64,000 nt of DNA from Halobacteroides halobius DSM 5150 (GCF_000328625.1 NC_019978.1:558001-622000), one strand, 5' to 3'. Counted from the stretch's first letter, positions 51,482 to 60,990 are shown. Numbers and translations: made by a program. Notes: generated from the letters alone by a model not told the origin.

Positions 51482-52615
51482 ATGAGAATAAAAGGAATAG
51501 CTGATTTTATAGTAGAAGATATGGTTAAACGAGGCAATCATTTAAGTCAAGGGCGTCCTGTAGGAGCTCTTGGTTTTATTAATGAGCAGGGCTATATAGA
51601 TGCTATTAGTGAGTTGGTGGATGGAGGTATTTCAGGGCTACCCCAAAGAATGATGTTATCTAGATTAGTTAAAACAGAAGGAAAATCATTATTAGAAGCA
51701 CTTAATCAACTACCAGATAATATAGTAATCATTATTACTAACCCTGGTAAAACAGGAATTATTGTTGATACTGGTGGGATTAATATTTTTGGTTGTCCTA
51801 TTGTTAAGATTGGAGTTAAAATGGGCCAACCTGCTGGAGTAGGAGCAATTTATCCTAAGGAAGATTATTTTAAATTAGCTACTCAAGCAGAAAAGATTCA
51901 GATAAAGCGTTTAACAGCTAAAACTATGGAAGAAGAACGGGAAATATTAAGAAAAATGTCCCAAAGAAAGCTAAAGTACCTAGAAATTTGTGAAGAATTA
52001 GAAATAGTTGATTTAGAGAAAAGAGATTATAAATTTAAAGTACCACCTACGAAAGAGTGGCAAATACCACGTGTTGAAGTTAATTCTTTAGATGAGGATT
52101 TTGCTAAGAGTCTAGTGGAGAAATCTCTTGAAGTAGAGCGCGGACGTGAAGTTGCAGCTATTGGAAAAATTAAAGATGGACATGTTCTACAACAGGGTGA
52201 GATTGTAGTAGGAGGAATGGGTTATGTCCCTTCTCGAATGTTAGCATCTAGTTATACTGATATATCTGGGATTTCTTTGCGTGAAGCTTATCAGACAAAA
52301 ATTCCACATGATGTAGTAATTGTTCATACTCATCCAGGAGCAACAGGTGTGATGCACATGGGAGATGCTATGGCTGGCCCTGGAACTTGGGGACGCCCTA
52401 TAATAGCTATTGGACATGATAAAGAAGGGGAGATTAAAGGAGCTACTACACTTGAATTAGCTCCTAAGATAGCAGAGTTAGCAGATGAATATGAAGAGGT
52501 AGGCCAAAGGTTTTATCAGGCAGAAACTCCAACTGAAGAAGCTAAGATTAGAAAAAGAAGGTTTGGAATCGCTCAAGAATATACAGATTTATGTAAGCCA
52601 ATTGAGATTATATAG
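51482..52615 (+). CDS. Conserved protein with JAB-like HxHP motif, function unknown
   Basis: 377 aa; not recognised with confidence. N-terminal half: [15 protein letters not shown] and [18 protein letters not shown], alpha/beta without membrane helices. C-terminal half: [24 protein letters not shown] carries H-x-H-P followed by Asp, resembling the zinc-binding core of JAB/MPN metalloproteases but with the usual Ser replaced. A predicted helix-rich linker (about 130-200) joins them. AAGGTG precedes the ATG; it lies between smc and ftsY, normally adjacent genes. Confidence 0.65.
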   Translation: MRIKGIADFIVEDMVKRGNHLSQGRPVGALGFINEQGYIDAISELVDGGISGLPQRMMLSRLVKTEGKSLLEALNQLPDNIVIIITNPGKTGIIVDTGGINIFGCPIVKIGVKMGQPAGVGAIYPKEDYFKLATQAEKIQIKRLTAKTMEEEREILRKMSQRKLKYLEICEELEIVDLEKRDYKFKVPPTKEWQIPRVEVNSLDEDFAKSLVEKSLEVERGREVAAIGKIKDGHVLQQGEIVVGGMGYVPSRMLASSYTDISGISLREAYQTKIPHDVVIVHTHPGATGVMHMGDAMAGPGTWGRPIIAIGHDKEGEIKGATTLELAPKIAELADEYEEVGQRFYQAETPTEEAKIRKRRFGIAQEYTDLCKPIEII

Positions 52616-52625
52616 GGGGGATACT

Positions 52626-53645
52626 ATGCTAAAAAAGATTTTTAATTTTGGTAAAGATAAAGAAGAGGAAGACCAGCCCAAAGAAGTAGCTAACAATGAA
52701 GAATCTTCTGAAGAAGAAGCAGGATTATTTGGTAGATTAAAGAAAGGTTTAAGTAAGACAAGAAGAGGATTTGTCTCTCAAATTCAGGGTTTGTTTAAAG
52801 GTTACTCTAGTATTAATGAGGAATTATTTGAGGATTTAGAAGAAATTTTAATTCAAGCTGATGTCGGGGTTCATACTACAATGAAATTAGTAGAGAATTT
52901 AAAAGAAAGGGCCGATGAAGAAAAGATTAAAGATCCTTCTCAATTGATGGGATTACTAAAAGATGAACTAACAGAATTATTAAATGCTGAAGGGGGAATT
53001 GAAACTCAGGATAAACCAACTGTGTTGATGGTTGTAGGTGTTAATGGTGTTGGTAAAACAACTACCATTGGTAAAATAGCTAAACGGGCCAAAAATGCAA
53101 ATAAAAAGGTATTGTTAGCAGCAGGAGATACATTCCGAGCGGCAGCTATTGAACAATTACAAGCCTGGGCTGCTGAGGTAGGAACAGAGCTTATATCCCA
53201 TCAAGAAGGAGCAGATGCAGCGGCTGTAGCTTATGATGCTGTTCAAGCTGCAAAATCAAGAGACAATGATTTATTGATTGTTGATACAGCTGGTCGACTT
53301 CATACTCAAGAAAATTTAATGGAAGAGCTAAAAAAGGTTAAAAAAGTAATCACTAGAGAAGCAGGAGATGAGATGCGGGTAGAAGTATTGTTAGTATTAG
53401 ATGCTACCACAGGTCAAAATGCAGTCTCCCAAGCTAAAAAGTTTGACCAAGCTGTTGATGTAGATGGGATTGCTTTAACTAAATTAGATGGGACTGCTAA
53501 GGGTGGAGTAGTTATTTCAGTTACAGAGGAGTTAGATATTCCAATTAAATTAATTGGAGTAGGAGAAGATGTAGCAGATTTACAGGATTTTGAGGTAGAT
53601 TCTTTTATTGCAGCTTTATTTGATGAAAGAGCGTTAACTGCTTGA
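52626..53645 (+). CDS. ftsY: Signal recognition particle receptor FtsY
   Basis: 339-aa SRP GTPase. Acidic N-terminal segment (10-35), N domain, then G domain with GVNGVGKTTTIGK, DTFRAAA, VDTAGRLHTQENL and LTKLDGTAKGG. ATG at 52626 follows TAGGGGGG; an upstream ATG at 52563 lies inside the previous gene. Works with Ffh (54094). Confidence 0.97.
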   Translation: MLKKIFNFGKDKEEEDQPKEVANNEESSEEEAGLFGRLKKGLSKTRRGFVSQIQGLFKGYSSINEELFEDLEEILIQADVGVHTTMKLVENLKERADEEKIKDPSQLMGLLKDELTELLNAEGGIETQDKPTVLMVVGVNGVGKTTTIGKIAKRAKNANKKVLLAAGDTFRAAAIEQLQAWAAEVGTELISHQEGADAAAVAYDAVQAAKSRDNDLLIVDTAGRLHTQENLMEELKKVKKVITREAGDEMRVEVLLVLDATTGQNAVSQAKKFDQAVDVDGIALTKLDGTAKGGVVISVTEELDIPIKLIGVGEDVADLQDFEVDSFIAALFDERALTA

Positions 53646-53670
53646 CATAGAAAAGAAAGTGTGTTATATT
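53642..53670 (+). promoter_or_regulatory. Candidate SigA promoter of the ylxM-ffh-rpsP operon
   Basis: TTGACA (53642-53647) and TATATT (53665-53670) 17 nt apart, overlapping the ftsY stop codon. Confidence 0.75.
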
Positions 53671-53680
53671 ATTCTTCGGT

Positions 53681-53709
53681 GTTAAGTTAAAATACTTAAC
53701 GGTTAAGTT
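53681..53709. promoter_or_regulatory. GTTAAGT/ACTTAAC repeats downstream of the ylxM promoter
   Basis: GTTAAGT (53681-53687) and ACTTAAC (53694-53700) form a 7-bp inverted repeat; a third GTTAAGT begins at 53702. They lie at about +5 to +35 of the predicted transcript, so they may be an operator or an RNA stem. Confidence 0.4.
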
Positions 53710-53728
53710 GATAATTGTAGGTGATTTG

Positions 53729-54097
53729 GTGTTAGATTTAGATAGAGTAGTTACAGTGGGGAGATTATTTAGTCTATATGGTCCTCTATTAACTGATAAA
53801 CAACAAAAATTAGTAAAACTTTATTATTATCAAGATTTATCCTTAGGAGAGATTGCTCAGCAACAAGATATTACTCGTCAGGCAGTTTATGATAATCTAA
53901 AGCGTGCTGAAGAAGCTTTAAAAAAATATGATAAGAAATTACAGTTAACTACTTATTATGATGCATTGGAAAATGAAACAGATAAATTAGCTAGTGTTAT
54001 AGATCAGATTCGCCCCAAGCTAGATGCAAAAGAGATAAAGAAATTAGAAGATATTTTGGTTCGATTAGAGACTTATCAAGAGGGGGAGTTAGAATGA
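53729..54097 (+). CDS. ylxM: YlxM/UPF0122 SRP-associated helix-turn-helix protein
   Basis: 122-aa protein with a sigma-70 region-4-like helix-turn-helix: [40 protein letters not shown]. YlxM proteins accompany ffh and modulate SRP in some bacteria. I favour GTG 53729 (just after GTAGGTGA), matching Bacillus YlxM length; TTG 53726 or 53708 are alternatives. Its stop overlaps the ffh start by 4 nt. Confidence 0.88.
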   Translation: MLDLDRVVTVGRLFSLYGPLLTDKQQKLVKLYYYQDLSLGEIAQQQDITRQAVYDNLKRAEEALKKYDKKLQLTTYYDALENETDKLASVIDQIRPKLDAKEIKKLEDILVRLETYQEGELE

Positions 54098-55437
54098 TCT
54101 TTGAAGGGTTATCTGAAAAATTACAAAATGCTTTTGATAAATTAAAAGGAAAAGGTAAGTTATCCGAAGATGATGTTAAAGCTGCTTTAAGAGAAGTAAA
54201 GTTAGCTTTATTAGAGGCAGATGTAAATTATAAAGTTGTTAAGGGTTTTATTAGTAAAATTGAAGAGCGGGCAGTTGGTCATGAAGTATTAGATAGTCTA
54301 ACCCCTGCTCAACAAGTTATTAAGATAGTTAATGAAGAATTAACAGATTTAATGGGAGGAACGCAAAGTAAAATCAGTTTTGCTTCTAATCCGCCTACAG
54401 TAATAATGATGGCAGGATTACAAGGTGCTGGTAAAACGACTACTGTTGGTAAATTGGCTAAACAGCTTAAGAACCAAGGGAAGAACCCTTTATTAGTAGC
54501 TGGAGATATTTATAGGCCGGCTGCTATTAAGCAATTACAGGTATTAGGTGATCGGTTAGATCAACCCGTATTTAGTATGGGTGATAAACAAAGTCCTGTT
54601 GATATTGCTAAAGCTGCTATTAATAATGCAGAGTCAAATGGTCATGATGTAGTAATTATAGATACTGCTGGTCGATTGCATATTGATGAAGAGTTAATGG
54701 ATGAGCTTAAGCAAATTAAAAGTGAAGTAATTCCACATGAGATTTTATTAGTTGTTGATGCTATGACTGGTCAAGATGCTGTGAATGTAGCAGAAGAATT
54801 TGATGATGCCCTAGGAGTAGATGGTGTTGTTTTAACTAAGCTAGATGGTGATGCTCGTGGTGGTGCAGCTTTATCTATTAGTTCAGTAACTGGCAAACCA
54901 ATTAAATTTGTTGGTACCGGAGAAAAGCTGGATAATCTAGAACCTTTCCATCCAGATAGAATGTCTTCTCGTATCTTAGGTATGGGAGATGTTTTAAGCT
55001 TAATTGAAAAGGCCGAAGAACAGATGGATGAGGAAAGGGCCAAAGAATTAGAACAAAAACTACGTGAGAAAAAGTTCACTCTAGAAGATTTTTTAGACCA
55101 GTTAGAACAGGTTCGAAATATGGGACCACTTGATGAAATATTAGGTATGATTCCTGGTGCAGGAAAACAGCTAAAAAATCTTAATATGGATGAAAAACAA
55201 TTAGATTACATTGAAGCAATAATTAATTCTATGACAATAGAGGAACGTCGTAATCCAGAGATAATTAATGGAAGTCGGCGACGTAGAATTGCTGCAGGTA
55301 GTGGAACTTCAGTGCAACAAGTTAATCGCTTATTAAAGCAATTTAAACAGACGAAAAAAATGATGGACCAGCTAGGAGATGCTCAAAAAGGAATGGCAGG
55401 TAAATTGAAAGGAAAGATGAACTTGCCTTTCTTTTAG
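54094..55437 (+). CDS. ffh: Signal recognition particle protein Ffh
   Basis: 447-aa SRP54 GTPase. N domain 1-85, G domain with [34 protein letters not shown] and [11 protein letters not shown], and a methionine-containing M domain (about 300-447, [27 protein letters not shown]) that binds SRP RNA and signal peptides. ATGA overlap with ylxM. Confidence 0.97.
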   Translation: MIFEGLSEKLQNAFDKLKGKGKLSEDDVKAALREVKLALLEADVNYKVVKGFISKIEERAVGHEVLDSLTPAQQVIKIVNEELTDLMGGTQSKISFASNPPTVIMMAGLQGAGKTTTVGKLAKQLKNQGKNPLLVAGDIYRPAAIKQLQVLGDRLDQPVFSMGDKQSPVDIAKAAINNAESNGHDVVIIDTAGRLHIDEELMDELKQIKSEVIPHEILLVVDAMTGQDAVNVAEEFDDALGVDGVVLTKLDGDARGGAALSISSVTGKPIKFVGTGEKLDNLEPFHPDRMSSRILGMGDVLSLIEKAEEQMDEERAKELEQKLREKKFTLEDFLDQLEQVRNMGPLDEILGMIPGAGKQLKNLNMDEKQLDYIEAIINSMTIEERRNPEIINGSRRRRIAAGSGTSVQQVNRLLKQFKQTKKMMDQLGDAQKGMAGKLKGKMNLPFF

Positions 55438-55474
55438 ATAAATTAAACGTTATCAAACAAAGGAGGTGACAAAA

Positions 55475-55741
55475 ATGGCAGTTAAGATTAGATTAAAAAG
55501 AATTGGTTCAAATAGAAATGCTGCTTATAGATTAGTAGTTACTGATTCTAGAAATCCTCGTGATGGGAGATTTATTGAAGAAATAGGTTCTTATGATCCT
55601 ACTACTGAGCCTGAAACTATAAAGATTAAGGAAGAAAAGGCTTTAGAATGGCTACAGAATGGTGCTAAGCCTTCTGATACTGTTCGTAATCTGTTTAGTG
55701 GGGAAGGAATTATGAAGAAATTTGATGAATTAAAGAAATAA
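55475..55741 (+). CDS. rpsP: 30S ribosomal protein S16
   Basis: 88 aa; [20 protein letters not shown] and YDPTTEP match S16 throughout. ATG 55475 after AGGAGGTGACAAAA. Confidence 0.97.
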   Translation: MAVKIRLKRIGSNRNAAYRLVVTDSRNPRDGRFIEEIGSYDPTTEPETIKIKEEKALEWLQNGAKPSDTVRNLFSGEGIMKKFDELKK

Positions 55742-55764
55742 ATTAGAGCATGGAGGTGCTCTAT

Positions 55765-55995
55765 TTGAAAGATCTATTAGAGCTAATAGCTAAAAATATT
55801 GTAGATAACCCTAGTGAAGTTAAAGTAACTAAGGTTGAAGGTTCTCAATCAGTTATTTTAGAATTAGAAGTTGCTGATGAAGATATGGGAAAAGTTATAG
55901 GTAAAAAAGGGAGAATTGCTAAAGCAATTCGAACTGTAGTTAAAGCAGCAGTAACTAAAAAGAAGAAAAGGGTTATTGTAGAAATCATACAATAA
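55765..55995 (+). CDS. khpA: KH-domain RNA-binding protein KhpA
   Basis: 76-aa single KH domain with the GxxG loop (GKVIGKKGRIAKAIRTVV). In Firmicutes KhpA works with KhpB/EloR in RNA-based cell-wall and division control. TTG at 55765 fits GGAGGTG; the ATG at 55750 overlaps that site. 23 bp after rpsP. Confidence 0.93.
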   Translation: MKDLLELIAKNIVDNPSEVKVTKVEGSQSVILELEVADEDMGKVIGKKGRIAKAIRTVVKAAVTKKKKRVIVEIIQ

Positions 55996-56003
55996 TTAAT
56001 TAG

Positions 56004-56031
56004 AAGGCTAGAGTGCAAACTCTAGCCTTTT
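56004..56031 (+). terminator. Terminator-like hairpin between khpA and rimM
   Basis: AAGGCTAGAGT (56004-56014) with ACTCTAGCCTT (56019-56029) over a 4-nt loop and a short T tract (TTTTGTT). Possibly a partial terminator inside the operon. Confidence 0.7.
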
Positions 56032-56073
56032 GTTAATTATAATAATTCTAAAGTTATTTAGAGGTGAAGTTAG

Positions 56074-56580
56074 ATGGCAGAAAAATTAATTACAATTGGG
56101 AAAATAACCCGGCATCAAGGGAATAAAGGTGAAGTTAGAGTTAAAGCGTTGACTGATTTTCCTGAGCACTTTAAAGAGTTGAAAGAAGTTTATTTAGTTA
56201 AAAGAAATAATAAGGTCAAGGTTGAAATAGAGAATGTTAGATATCATAAAGGATTTGTGATTTTAAAATTTATTAATTTTGATGATATAGGAAAGGCTAT
56301 TGAGTATAAAGATTATGATATTAAAATTTTTGAAAGTGATACTAAAGATTTAGAAGAAGGTAGTTATTATTTATATCAAGTCATAGGATTAGAGGTATAT
56401 ACTAATGATAATGATTATTTAGGCAAGGTGGAAGATATTTTAGAAACCGGAGCTAATGATGTTTATATAGTTAATAATAAAGAAGAAGAATTATTGATAC
56501 CTGCACTGAAGGATGTGATAAAAGAAATAGATCTAGACAATAATAAAATGGAAGTTGAGCTACCAGCAGGTCTAAGATAG
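56074..56580 (+). CDS. rimM: 16S rRNA processing protein RimM
   Basis: 168-aa 30S maturation factor binding S19. N-terminal barrel with ITRHQGNKGEVRVKALTDFPE and C-terminal PRC barrel (SYYLYQVIGLEVYTND, LIPALKDVI). AGAGGTGAAG precedes the ATG; 9 bp before trmD. Confidence 0.95.
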   Translation: MAEKLITIGKITRHQGNKGEVRVKALTDFPEHFKELKEVYLVKRNNKVKVEIENVRYHKGFVILKFINFDDIGKAIEYKDYDIKIFESDTKDLEEGSYYLYQVIGLEVYTNDNDYLGKVEDILETGANDVYIVNNKEEELLIPALKDVIKEIDLDNNKMEVELPAGLR

Positions 56581-56589
56581 GGGGCTAAT

Positions 56590-57348
56590 ATGAAATTTGA
56601 TATCTTGACTTTATTTCCAGATATGTTTGATGGGGTTTTAAATTCTAGTATTTTAAAACGAGCTCAAAAAGAAGGACTGATTAATTTTAATATTACAGAT
56701 ATTCGTAATTATTGTGAAGATAAACATAATCAAGCTGATGATTATCCTTATGGTGGGGGAGTAGGAATGGTACTTAAACCAGAGCCAATTTTTAAGGCCG
56801 TTAATGATCTTCAATTAGCAGATTCACAGACCCCAGTAGTTTTTTTAACTCCTCAAGGGAAGACGTTTGATCAATCATTAGCTAAAGACTTAGTAAAAAA
56901 AGATCGCCTAGTTTTATTATGTGGTCATTACGAAGGAGTTGACCAACGGGTAAGAGATGAGCTAGTAACACATGAGGTATCTATTGGTGATTATGTTTTA
57001 ACAGGAGGAGAATTACCAGCTATGGTATTAGTAGATGCTATTTCTAGATTAGTTCCGGGAGTAGTAGGTAGTTCAAAATCTGTAATCCAAGATTCTTTTT
57101 ACCAAGGATTATTAGATTATCCTCAGTATACTAGGCCTCAAGAGTATAATAGTTTAGAGGTGCCTCAGGTATTATTAAGTGGAAATCATGCTAAAATTGA
57201 TCGTTGGAGAAGAAAGAAAGCTTTGGAAAAGACCTTAGTTAAACGACCTGATTTATTAAAAGAAGAAGAATTATCAAATAAAGATAAAAATCTCTTAGAA
57301 GAAATTAAAAAAGAGCTGGGAAAGGAGTGTCAAGATGGGCCAATCTAA
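56590..57348 (+). CDS. trmD: tRNA (guanine37-N1)-methyltransferase
   Basis: 252-aa SPOUT-knot enzyme making m1G37. FDILTLFPDMFDGVLNSSIL, YGGGVGMVLKPEPI, GHYEGVDQRV and SIGDYVLTGGELPAMV form the trefoil knot. Overlaps the next gene by 14 nt. Confidence 0.97.
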   Translation: MKFDILTLFPDMFDGVLNSSILKRAQKEGLINFNITDIRNYCEDKHNQADDYPYGGGVGMVLKPEPIFKAVNDLQLADSQTPVVFLTPQGKTFDQSLAKDLVKKDRLVLLCGHYEGVDQRVRDELVTHEVSIGDYVLTGGELPAMVLVDAISRLVPGVVGSSKSVIQDSFYQGLLDYPQYTRPQEYNSLEVPQVLLSGNHAKIDRWRRKKALEKTLVKRPDLLKEEELSNKDKNLLEEIKKELGKECQDGPI

Positions 57349-57901
57349 TTTATACTTAGCCTTGTTACATTACCCAGTTTATAATAAGAATATGGAAGTG
57401 ATTACTACAACTGTTACTAACCTTGATTTACATGATATTGCTCGGGCTAGTAGAACTTATAATTTAAAACAGTATTATGTTGTTAATCCTTTAGAATCCC
57501 AACAGAAAATGGTAAATCGAATGAATGAGTATTGGTCTAGTGATTTTGGGGCAGAATATAATCCTGACCGTAAAGAGGCATTTAATGTAATTCAAGTTGA
57601 AAGTGAACTTGATGATGTAATTGCAGATATTAAAGCAAGAGAGGGCCAAGAACCAATAGTAATTAGTACTGATGCTCGAACTTATCCTAATACAATAAGC
57701 TTTTCTAAATTAAAAACTGATATCCAAAAGGAAGAAAGCCCTTATCTTTTGATGTTAGGGACTGGTTGGGGCTTAACTAAAGAAGTGATGAATTCAGCTG
57801 ATTATATTTTAGAACCAATATCTGGTGTAGGAGATTATAATCACTTATCAGTTAGAAGTGCAGCTTCTATTATGCTTGATAGATTGTTAGGTTCACGGTA
57901 G
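57335..57901 (+). CDS. SPOUT-superfamily RNA methyltransferase (Tm1570-like)
   Basis: 188-aa predicted RNA methylase of the Tm1570/COG4752 group. YLALLHYPVYNKNMEVITTT at the N-terminus and the knot-like LMLGTGWGLTKEVM plus LSVRSAASIMLDRLL at the C-terminus support it. AAGGAGTGTCAAG precedes the ATG. Known family members adjoin trmD; substrate unknown. Confidence 0.85.
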   Translation: MGQSNLYLALLHYPVYNKNMEVITTTVTNLDLHDIARASRTYNLKQYYVVNPLESQQKMVNRMNEYWSSDFGAEYNPDRKEAFNVIQVESELDDVIADIKAREGQEPIVISTDARTYPNTISFSKLKTDIQKEESPYLLMLGTGWGLTKEVMNSADYILEPISGVGDYNHLSVRSAASIMLDRLLGSR

Positions 57902-57916
57902 TCTCTTTTTATTCTC

Positions 57917-57945
57917 TTGTCAAAGATATATTTATGTGTTATAAT
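57917..57945 (+). promoter_or_regulatory. Candidate SigA promoter of rplS
   Basis: TTGTCA (57917-57922) and perfect TATAAT (57940-57945), 17 nt apart, 88 bp before the rplS start. Confidence 0.8.
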
Positions 57946-57954
57946 TATTTTCGT

Positions 57955-58022
57955 GTAAAAAAACGGGCGGTCCTCTGTTTAATAGGTTAACTCTTATTAG
58001 ATAAGAACGTTTCGAAAAGGGA
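57955..58022 (+). ncRNA. Candidate L19 leader RNA
   Basis: The transcribed leader has CGGGCGGTCCTC, an imperfect hairpin around TCTTATTAGATAAGA (57991-58005) and a purine-rich end overlapping the ribosome binding site. A structured L19 leader is known in Firmicutes; I cannot confirm a match to it from memory, so the identity is tentative. Confidence 0.45.
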
Positions 58023-58032
58023 GGAAATAGAA

Positions 58033-58386
58033 ATGAATTTAGTTGATGTAGTTGAACAAGAACAGATGAAAGAGGATGTAACAGAATTTAATCCTGGAGA
58101 TACCGTAAAAGTACACTATAAGGTAGAAGAAGGCGGGAAAGAAAGAATTCAGATTTTTGAAGGTGTTGTAATCAAGCGTCAAGGTGGAGGAATTCGTGAA
58201 ACATTTACTGTAAGAAAGACATCATTTGGTGTTGGTGTTGAGCGTATATTCCCATTACATTCTCCAAAAGTTGATAAAATTGAGCTTGTTAGAGAAGGAG
58301 ATGTTAATCGAGCTAAACTATATTACCTTAGAGAACGAAAAGGTAAAGCAGCTCGAGTTAAAGCAAAAAGAAGAAACCGAAGATAA
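58033..58386 (+). CDS. rplS: 50S ribosomal protein L19
   Basis: 117 aa; [43 protein letters not shown] and [19 protein letters not shown] are L19 blocks. GGGAGG precedes the ATG. Confidence 0.97.
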   Translation: MNLVDVVEQEQMKEDVTEFNPGDTVKVHYKVEEGGKERIQIFEGVVIKRQGGGIRETFTVRKTSFGVGVERIFPLHSPKVDKIELVREGDVNRAKLYYLRERKGKAARVKAKRRNRR

Positions 58387-58401
58387 TATATCTTACTTAA
58401 G

Positions 58402-58435
58402 AAAGGGACTGGTCTTAAAGGCCTGTCCCTTTTTT
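58402..58435 (+). terminator. Terminator of rplS
   Basis: AAAGGGAC (58402-58409) with GTCCCTTT (58425-58432), an inner GGTC/GGCC pairing, and six Ts. Confidence 0.9.
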
Positions 58436-58550
58436 ACATAATTAGCAGTTTTATTTTAAATGTATAAAAATAATTATTAGGTTCATAAATAGTAATATAG
58501 TTGTTTTAATTTTAAATGACCTATGCTTGATATTAAAAGTGAGGGATAAA

Positions 58551-59090
58551 ATGATAAAAGAATATCTAGAGTCTATATTCTGGGCGATTATAATATCAAT
58601 ATTTTTAATTGTTTTTGTAGTACAGGCCTTTTATATTCCCTCTGGTTCTATGCGTCCTACTTTACAGCCAGGAGATAGAATTCTTGTTAATAAATTAATT
58701 TATAGATTTAGAGATCCAAAACGAGGAGAAGTAATCGTATTTAAGTATCCAGTTAATCCTAACCGAAAGTTTATAAAGCGTGTAATAGGACTACCTGGTG
58801 ATACAATTAAGATTGTTGATGGTAGAGTGTATGTTAATGGTAAACCTTTAGAAGAGGATTATACTTTAGAAAAATCGTATACTGATTATCCAGCAATTAA
58901 AATTCCTGCTAATAACTATTTTGTGTTAGGGGATAATCGAAATAATAGTAAGGATAGTAGATTTTGGGGTTTTGTTCCTCGTGAAAATATAATAGGGAAA
59001 GCAACAGTTATTTTTTGGCCTTTAAATAGGATTAATTTTATTGGAGGGATTAATAATGACTATTCAGTGGTATCCAGGACATATGGCTAA
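58551..59090 (+). CDS. lepB: Signal peptidase I
   Basis: 179-aa membrane-anchored serine-lysine protease cleaving Sec signal peptides. One N-terminal helix (7-27), catalytic S33 (IPSGSMRPTL) and K76 (FIKRVIGLPGD), and the NNSKDSRFWGFV box. ATG 58551 after GTGAGGGA. The end overlaps rbgA by 35 nt. Confidence 0.95.
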   Translation: MIKEYLESIFWAIIISIFLIVFVVQAFYIPSGSMRPTLQPGDRILVNKLIYRFRDPKRGEVIVFKYPVNPNRKFIKRVIGLPGDTIKIVDGRVYVNGKPLEEDYTLEKSYTDYPAIKIPANNYFVLGDNRNNSKDSRFWGFVPRENIIGKATVIFWPLNRINFIGGINNDYSVVSRTYG

Positions 59091-59916
59091 AGCAATGAAA
59101 AAAGTGAAGAACCGATTAGATTTAATTGATGTAGTAATTGAATTATTAGATGCACGAATTCCTATAAGTAGTAGAAATCCAGACTTAGACCAATTGCTAG
59201 AAGATAAAAGAAGAATCATTGCTCTTAATAAGAAAGATTTAGCTAATCAGGGTTTGACAAATCAATGGCAAGAGTATTTTTCTAACCAAGGTATTTCTGT
59301 AGCAGCGATGAATTCCTTGAATGGAAAAGGGGTTAAGAAGTTATTTGCATTAGCTAATCAGCTGATGGTAGATAAACAAAAAGAGTTAGCAGCACAGGGG
59401 AGAAAAAGAAAGGATATTAGACTAATGATTGTTGGTATTCCTAATGTAGGAAAGTCCCAGCTGATTAATCAGTTAAGTCAAAAAGGTGCTACTAGAACTG
59501 GTAATAAACCAGGTGTTACTAAAGCTCAGCAGTGGATTAAATTAAAAGAAGGCTTTGAATTATTAGATACACCAGGAGTATTATGGCCTAAGTTTGAAGA
59601 ACAAGAGGTAGGAGTTAAGCTAGCTATTTGTGGAGCTATTAAAGAGGGGAATTTTGATAGTGAACTTCTAGCGTATAAGTTAGTAGAAATGTTACAGGAT
59701 ATAGCACCTGATAAGCTTAAAGAACGCTTTAAGCTTGATTATTTAACTTCTGATACTTATCAATTAGTTGCTGATATTGGAAGAAAAAGAGGTTGTTTAC
59801 AATCCGGAGGAAGAATTGATAGAGACAGGGTCTCTAATATAATCTTACGAGAATTTAAGGAAGGAAAACTAGGACGATTGACTTTAGAACGTCCACCAAA
59901 GGAGGCTAACAAATGA
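59056..59916 (+). CDS. rbgA: Ribosome biogenesis GTPase RbgA (YlqF)
   Basis: 286-aa circularly permuted GTPase required for late 50S assembly. G4 NKKD (near residue 57) precedes G1 GIPNVGKSQ (near 126) and G3 DTPG. The N-terminal WYPGHMAKAMK and ELLDARIPISSRNP are family-specific. ATG 59056 follows GGAGGG in the lepB end. rnhB follows with an ATGA overlap. Confidence 0.95.
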   Translation: MTIQWYPGHMAKAMKKVKNRLDLIDVVIELLDARIPISSRNPDLDQLLEDKRRIIALNKKDLANQGLTNQWQEYFSNQGISVAAMNSLNGKGVKKLFALANQLMVDKQKELAAQGRKRKDIRLMIVGIPNVGKSQLINQLSQKGATRTGNKPGVTKAQQWIKLKEGFELLDTPGVLWPKFEEQEVGVKLAICGAIKEGNFDSELLAYKLVEMLQDIAPDKLKERFKLDYLTSDTYQLVADIGRKRGCLQSGGRIDRDRVSNIILREFKEGKLGRLTLERPPKEANK

Positions 59917-60689
59917 AAGTATCTAAGCTAACAATTAAAGAACTGAAAGAAAAAATAGAAAAAAAGGACCAAGTTTCAGAAGAGTTAATTGTTAAATTAG
60001 AAGCTGATAGTAGAACTGGAGTTCACAAAATTGCTCAGAAGTTAAGAAGAAAAGAAGAAAGAAAGAAAGAAGCAAAACAAAAGTTTAAAGAGATGAGCCA
60101 GTATGAGAAAAAATTACACCAACAAAATTATAGATTGATTGCTGGGATTGATGAAGCAGGAAGAGGGCCACTAGCAGGTCCAGTAGTAGCTGCAGCTGTA
60201 ATATTACCAACTGATAAGTTTATTTTAGGACTTGATGATTCTAAAAAATTAAATGAAAAAAAGAGAGAAGAATTGTTTGATATTATTTATAACCAAGCAA
60301 TAGATATAGGGGTAGGAGTAGTTGATAATCAACGAATTGATGAGATTAATATATTAAATGCTACTTATGAAGCTATGAAAAAAGCGATTAAAGATTTAGA
60401 AACTAATCCTGATTATTTATTAATAGATGCTGAAGAGTTATCAGATGTTAACATTCCTCAGCAAGGGATTACTAGAGGAGATAGTAAAAGTATATCAATA
60501 GCTGCTGCTTCGATAATTGCTAAAGTAACTAGAGATAGAAAGTTAGTGGAGTATGATAAAGAATATCCCCACTATAATTTTGCTAGTAATAAAGGTTATG
60601 GTACAGCAGAACATATCACTGCTTTAAGAGAACAAGGGCCAAGTCCTATTCATCGTCATTCTTTTAAAGTAGTTAAAAAATCAACTTAG
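59913..60689 (+). CDS. rnhB: Ribonuclease HII
   Basis: 258-aa RNase HII removing ribonucleotides from DNA. Catalytic D80-E81 in GIDEAGRGPLAGPVVAAAV and DDSKKL; GDSKSISIAAASIIAKVTRD and the CYNFxxNKGYG-like YNFASNKGYGT follow. The Lys/Glu-rich N-terminal extension of about 70 residues is usual in Firmicutes. Confidence 0.96.
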   Translation: MKVSKLTIKELKEKIEKKDQVSEELIVKLEADSRTGVHKIAQKLRRKEERKKEAKQKFKEMSQYEKKLHQQNYRLIAGIDEAGRGPLAGPVVAAAVILPTDKFILGLDDSKKLNEKKREELFDIIYNQAIDIGVGVVDNQRIDEINILNATYEAMKKAIKDLETNPDYLLIDAEELSDVNIPQQGITRGDSKSISIAAASIIAKVTRDRKLVEYDKEYPHYNFASNKGYGTAEHITALREQGPSPIHRHSFKVVKKST

Positions 60690-60701
60690 GAGTTGAAAAG
60701 A

Positions 60702-60923
60702 ATGGTTGAGGCTGGTGATGTCTTAGAAGGTATTGTATTAGAAGTTAAAGAGAAGACCGCAGTGATTAAATTTGGTAACAAAGCCATTGAGGCTAAAGTG
60801 CTAGTTGATTTAAAGGTAGGGGAGAGAGTAAAGGTTAAAGTTAAAGGCTTTTATAATGGACAATTAGTACTTAAGGTACTAAAGAGAAAAGATGATTCTG
60901 GTTTGATAGATTTTAGAGTTTAA
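60702..60923 (+). CDS. Small basic beta-rich protein, unknown
   Basis: 73 aa: VLEGIVLEVKEKTAVIKFGN, then ARKVLVDLKVGERVKV-like strands and a basic tail with VLKRKDDS. The alternating strand pattern suggests an S1/OB-like nucleic-acid-binding barrel, but no firm family was recognised. AGGAG lies 9 nt before ATG 60702. Twelve bp after rnhB, so possibly linked to RNA metabolism (inference). Confidence 0.65.
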   Translation: MVEAGDVLEGIVLEVKEKTAVIKFGNKAIEAKVLVDLKVGERVKVKVKGFYNGQLVLKVLKRKDDSGLIDFRV

Positions 60924-60925
60924 TA

Positions 60926-60990
60926 CCCCTCCATTGCTGGAGGGGCGATCTATAAGAGATCTATATTAAAAGATAGTCTAAGACTACCTT
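60926..60990. repeat. Cluster of small inverted repeats in a convergent gap
   Basis: Three hairpins follow each other: CCCCTCCA/TGGAGGGG (60926-60945), GATCT/AGATC (60947-60961) and TAGTCT/AGACTA (60975-60987). None has a clear T run on the plus strand. The first may terminate the rnhB transcript; the cluster as a whole is unexplained. Confidence 0.5.

Noticed and set aside
58226-58441. 71-aa plus-strand frame over rplS and its terminator
   Set aside because: Out of frame with L19 and running into the terminator; no initiation signal.
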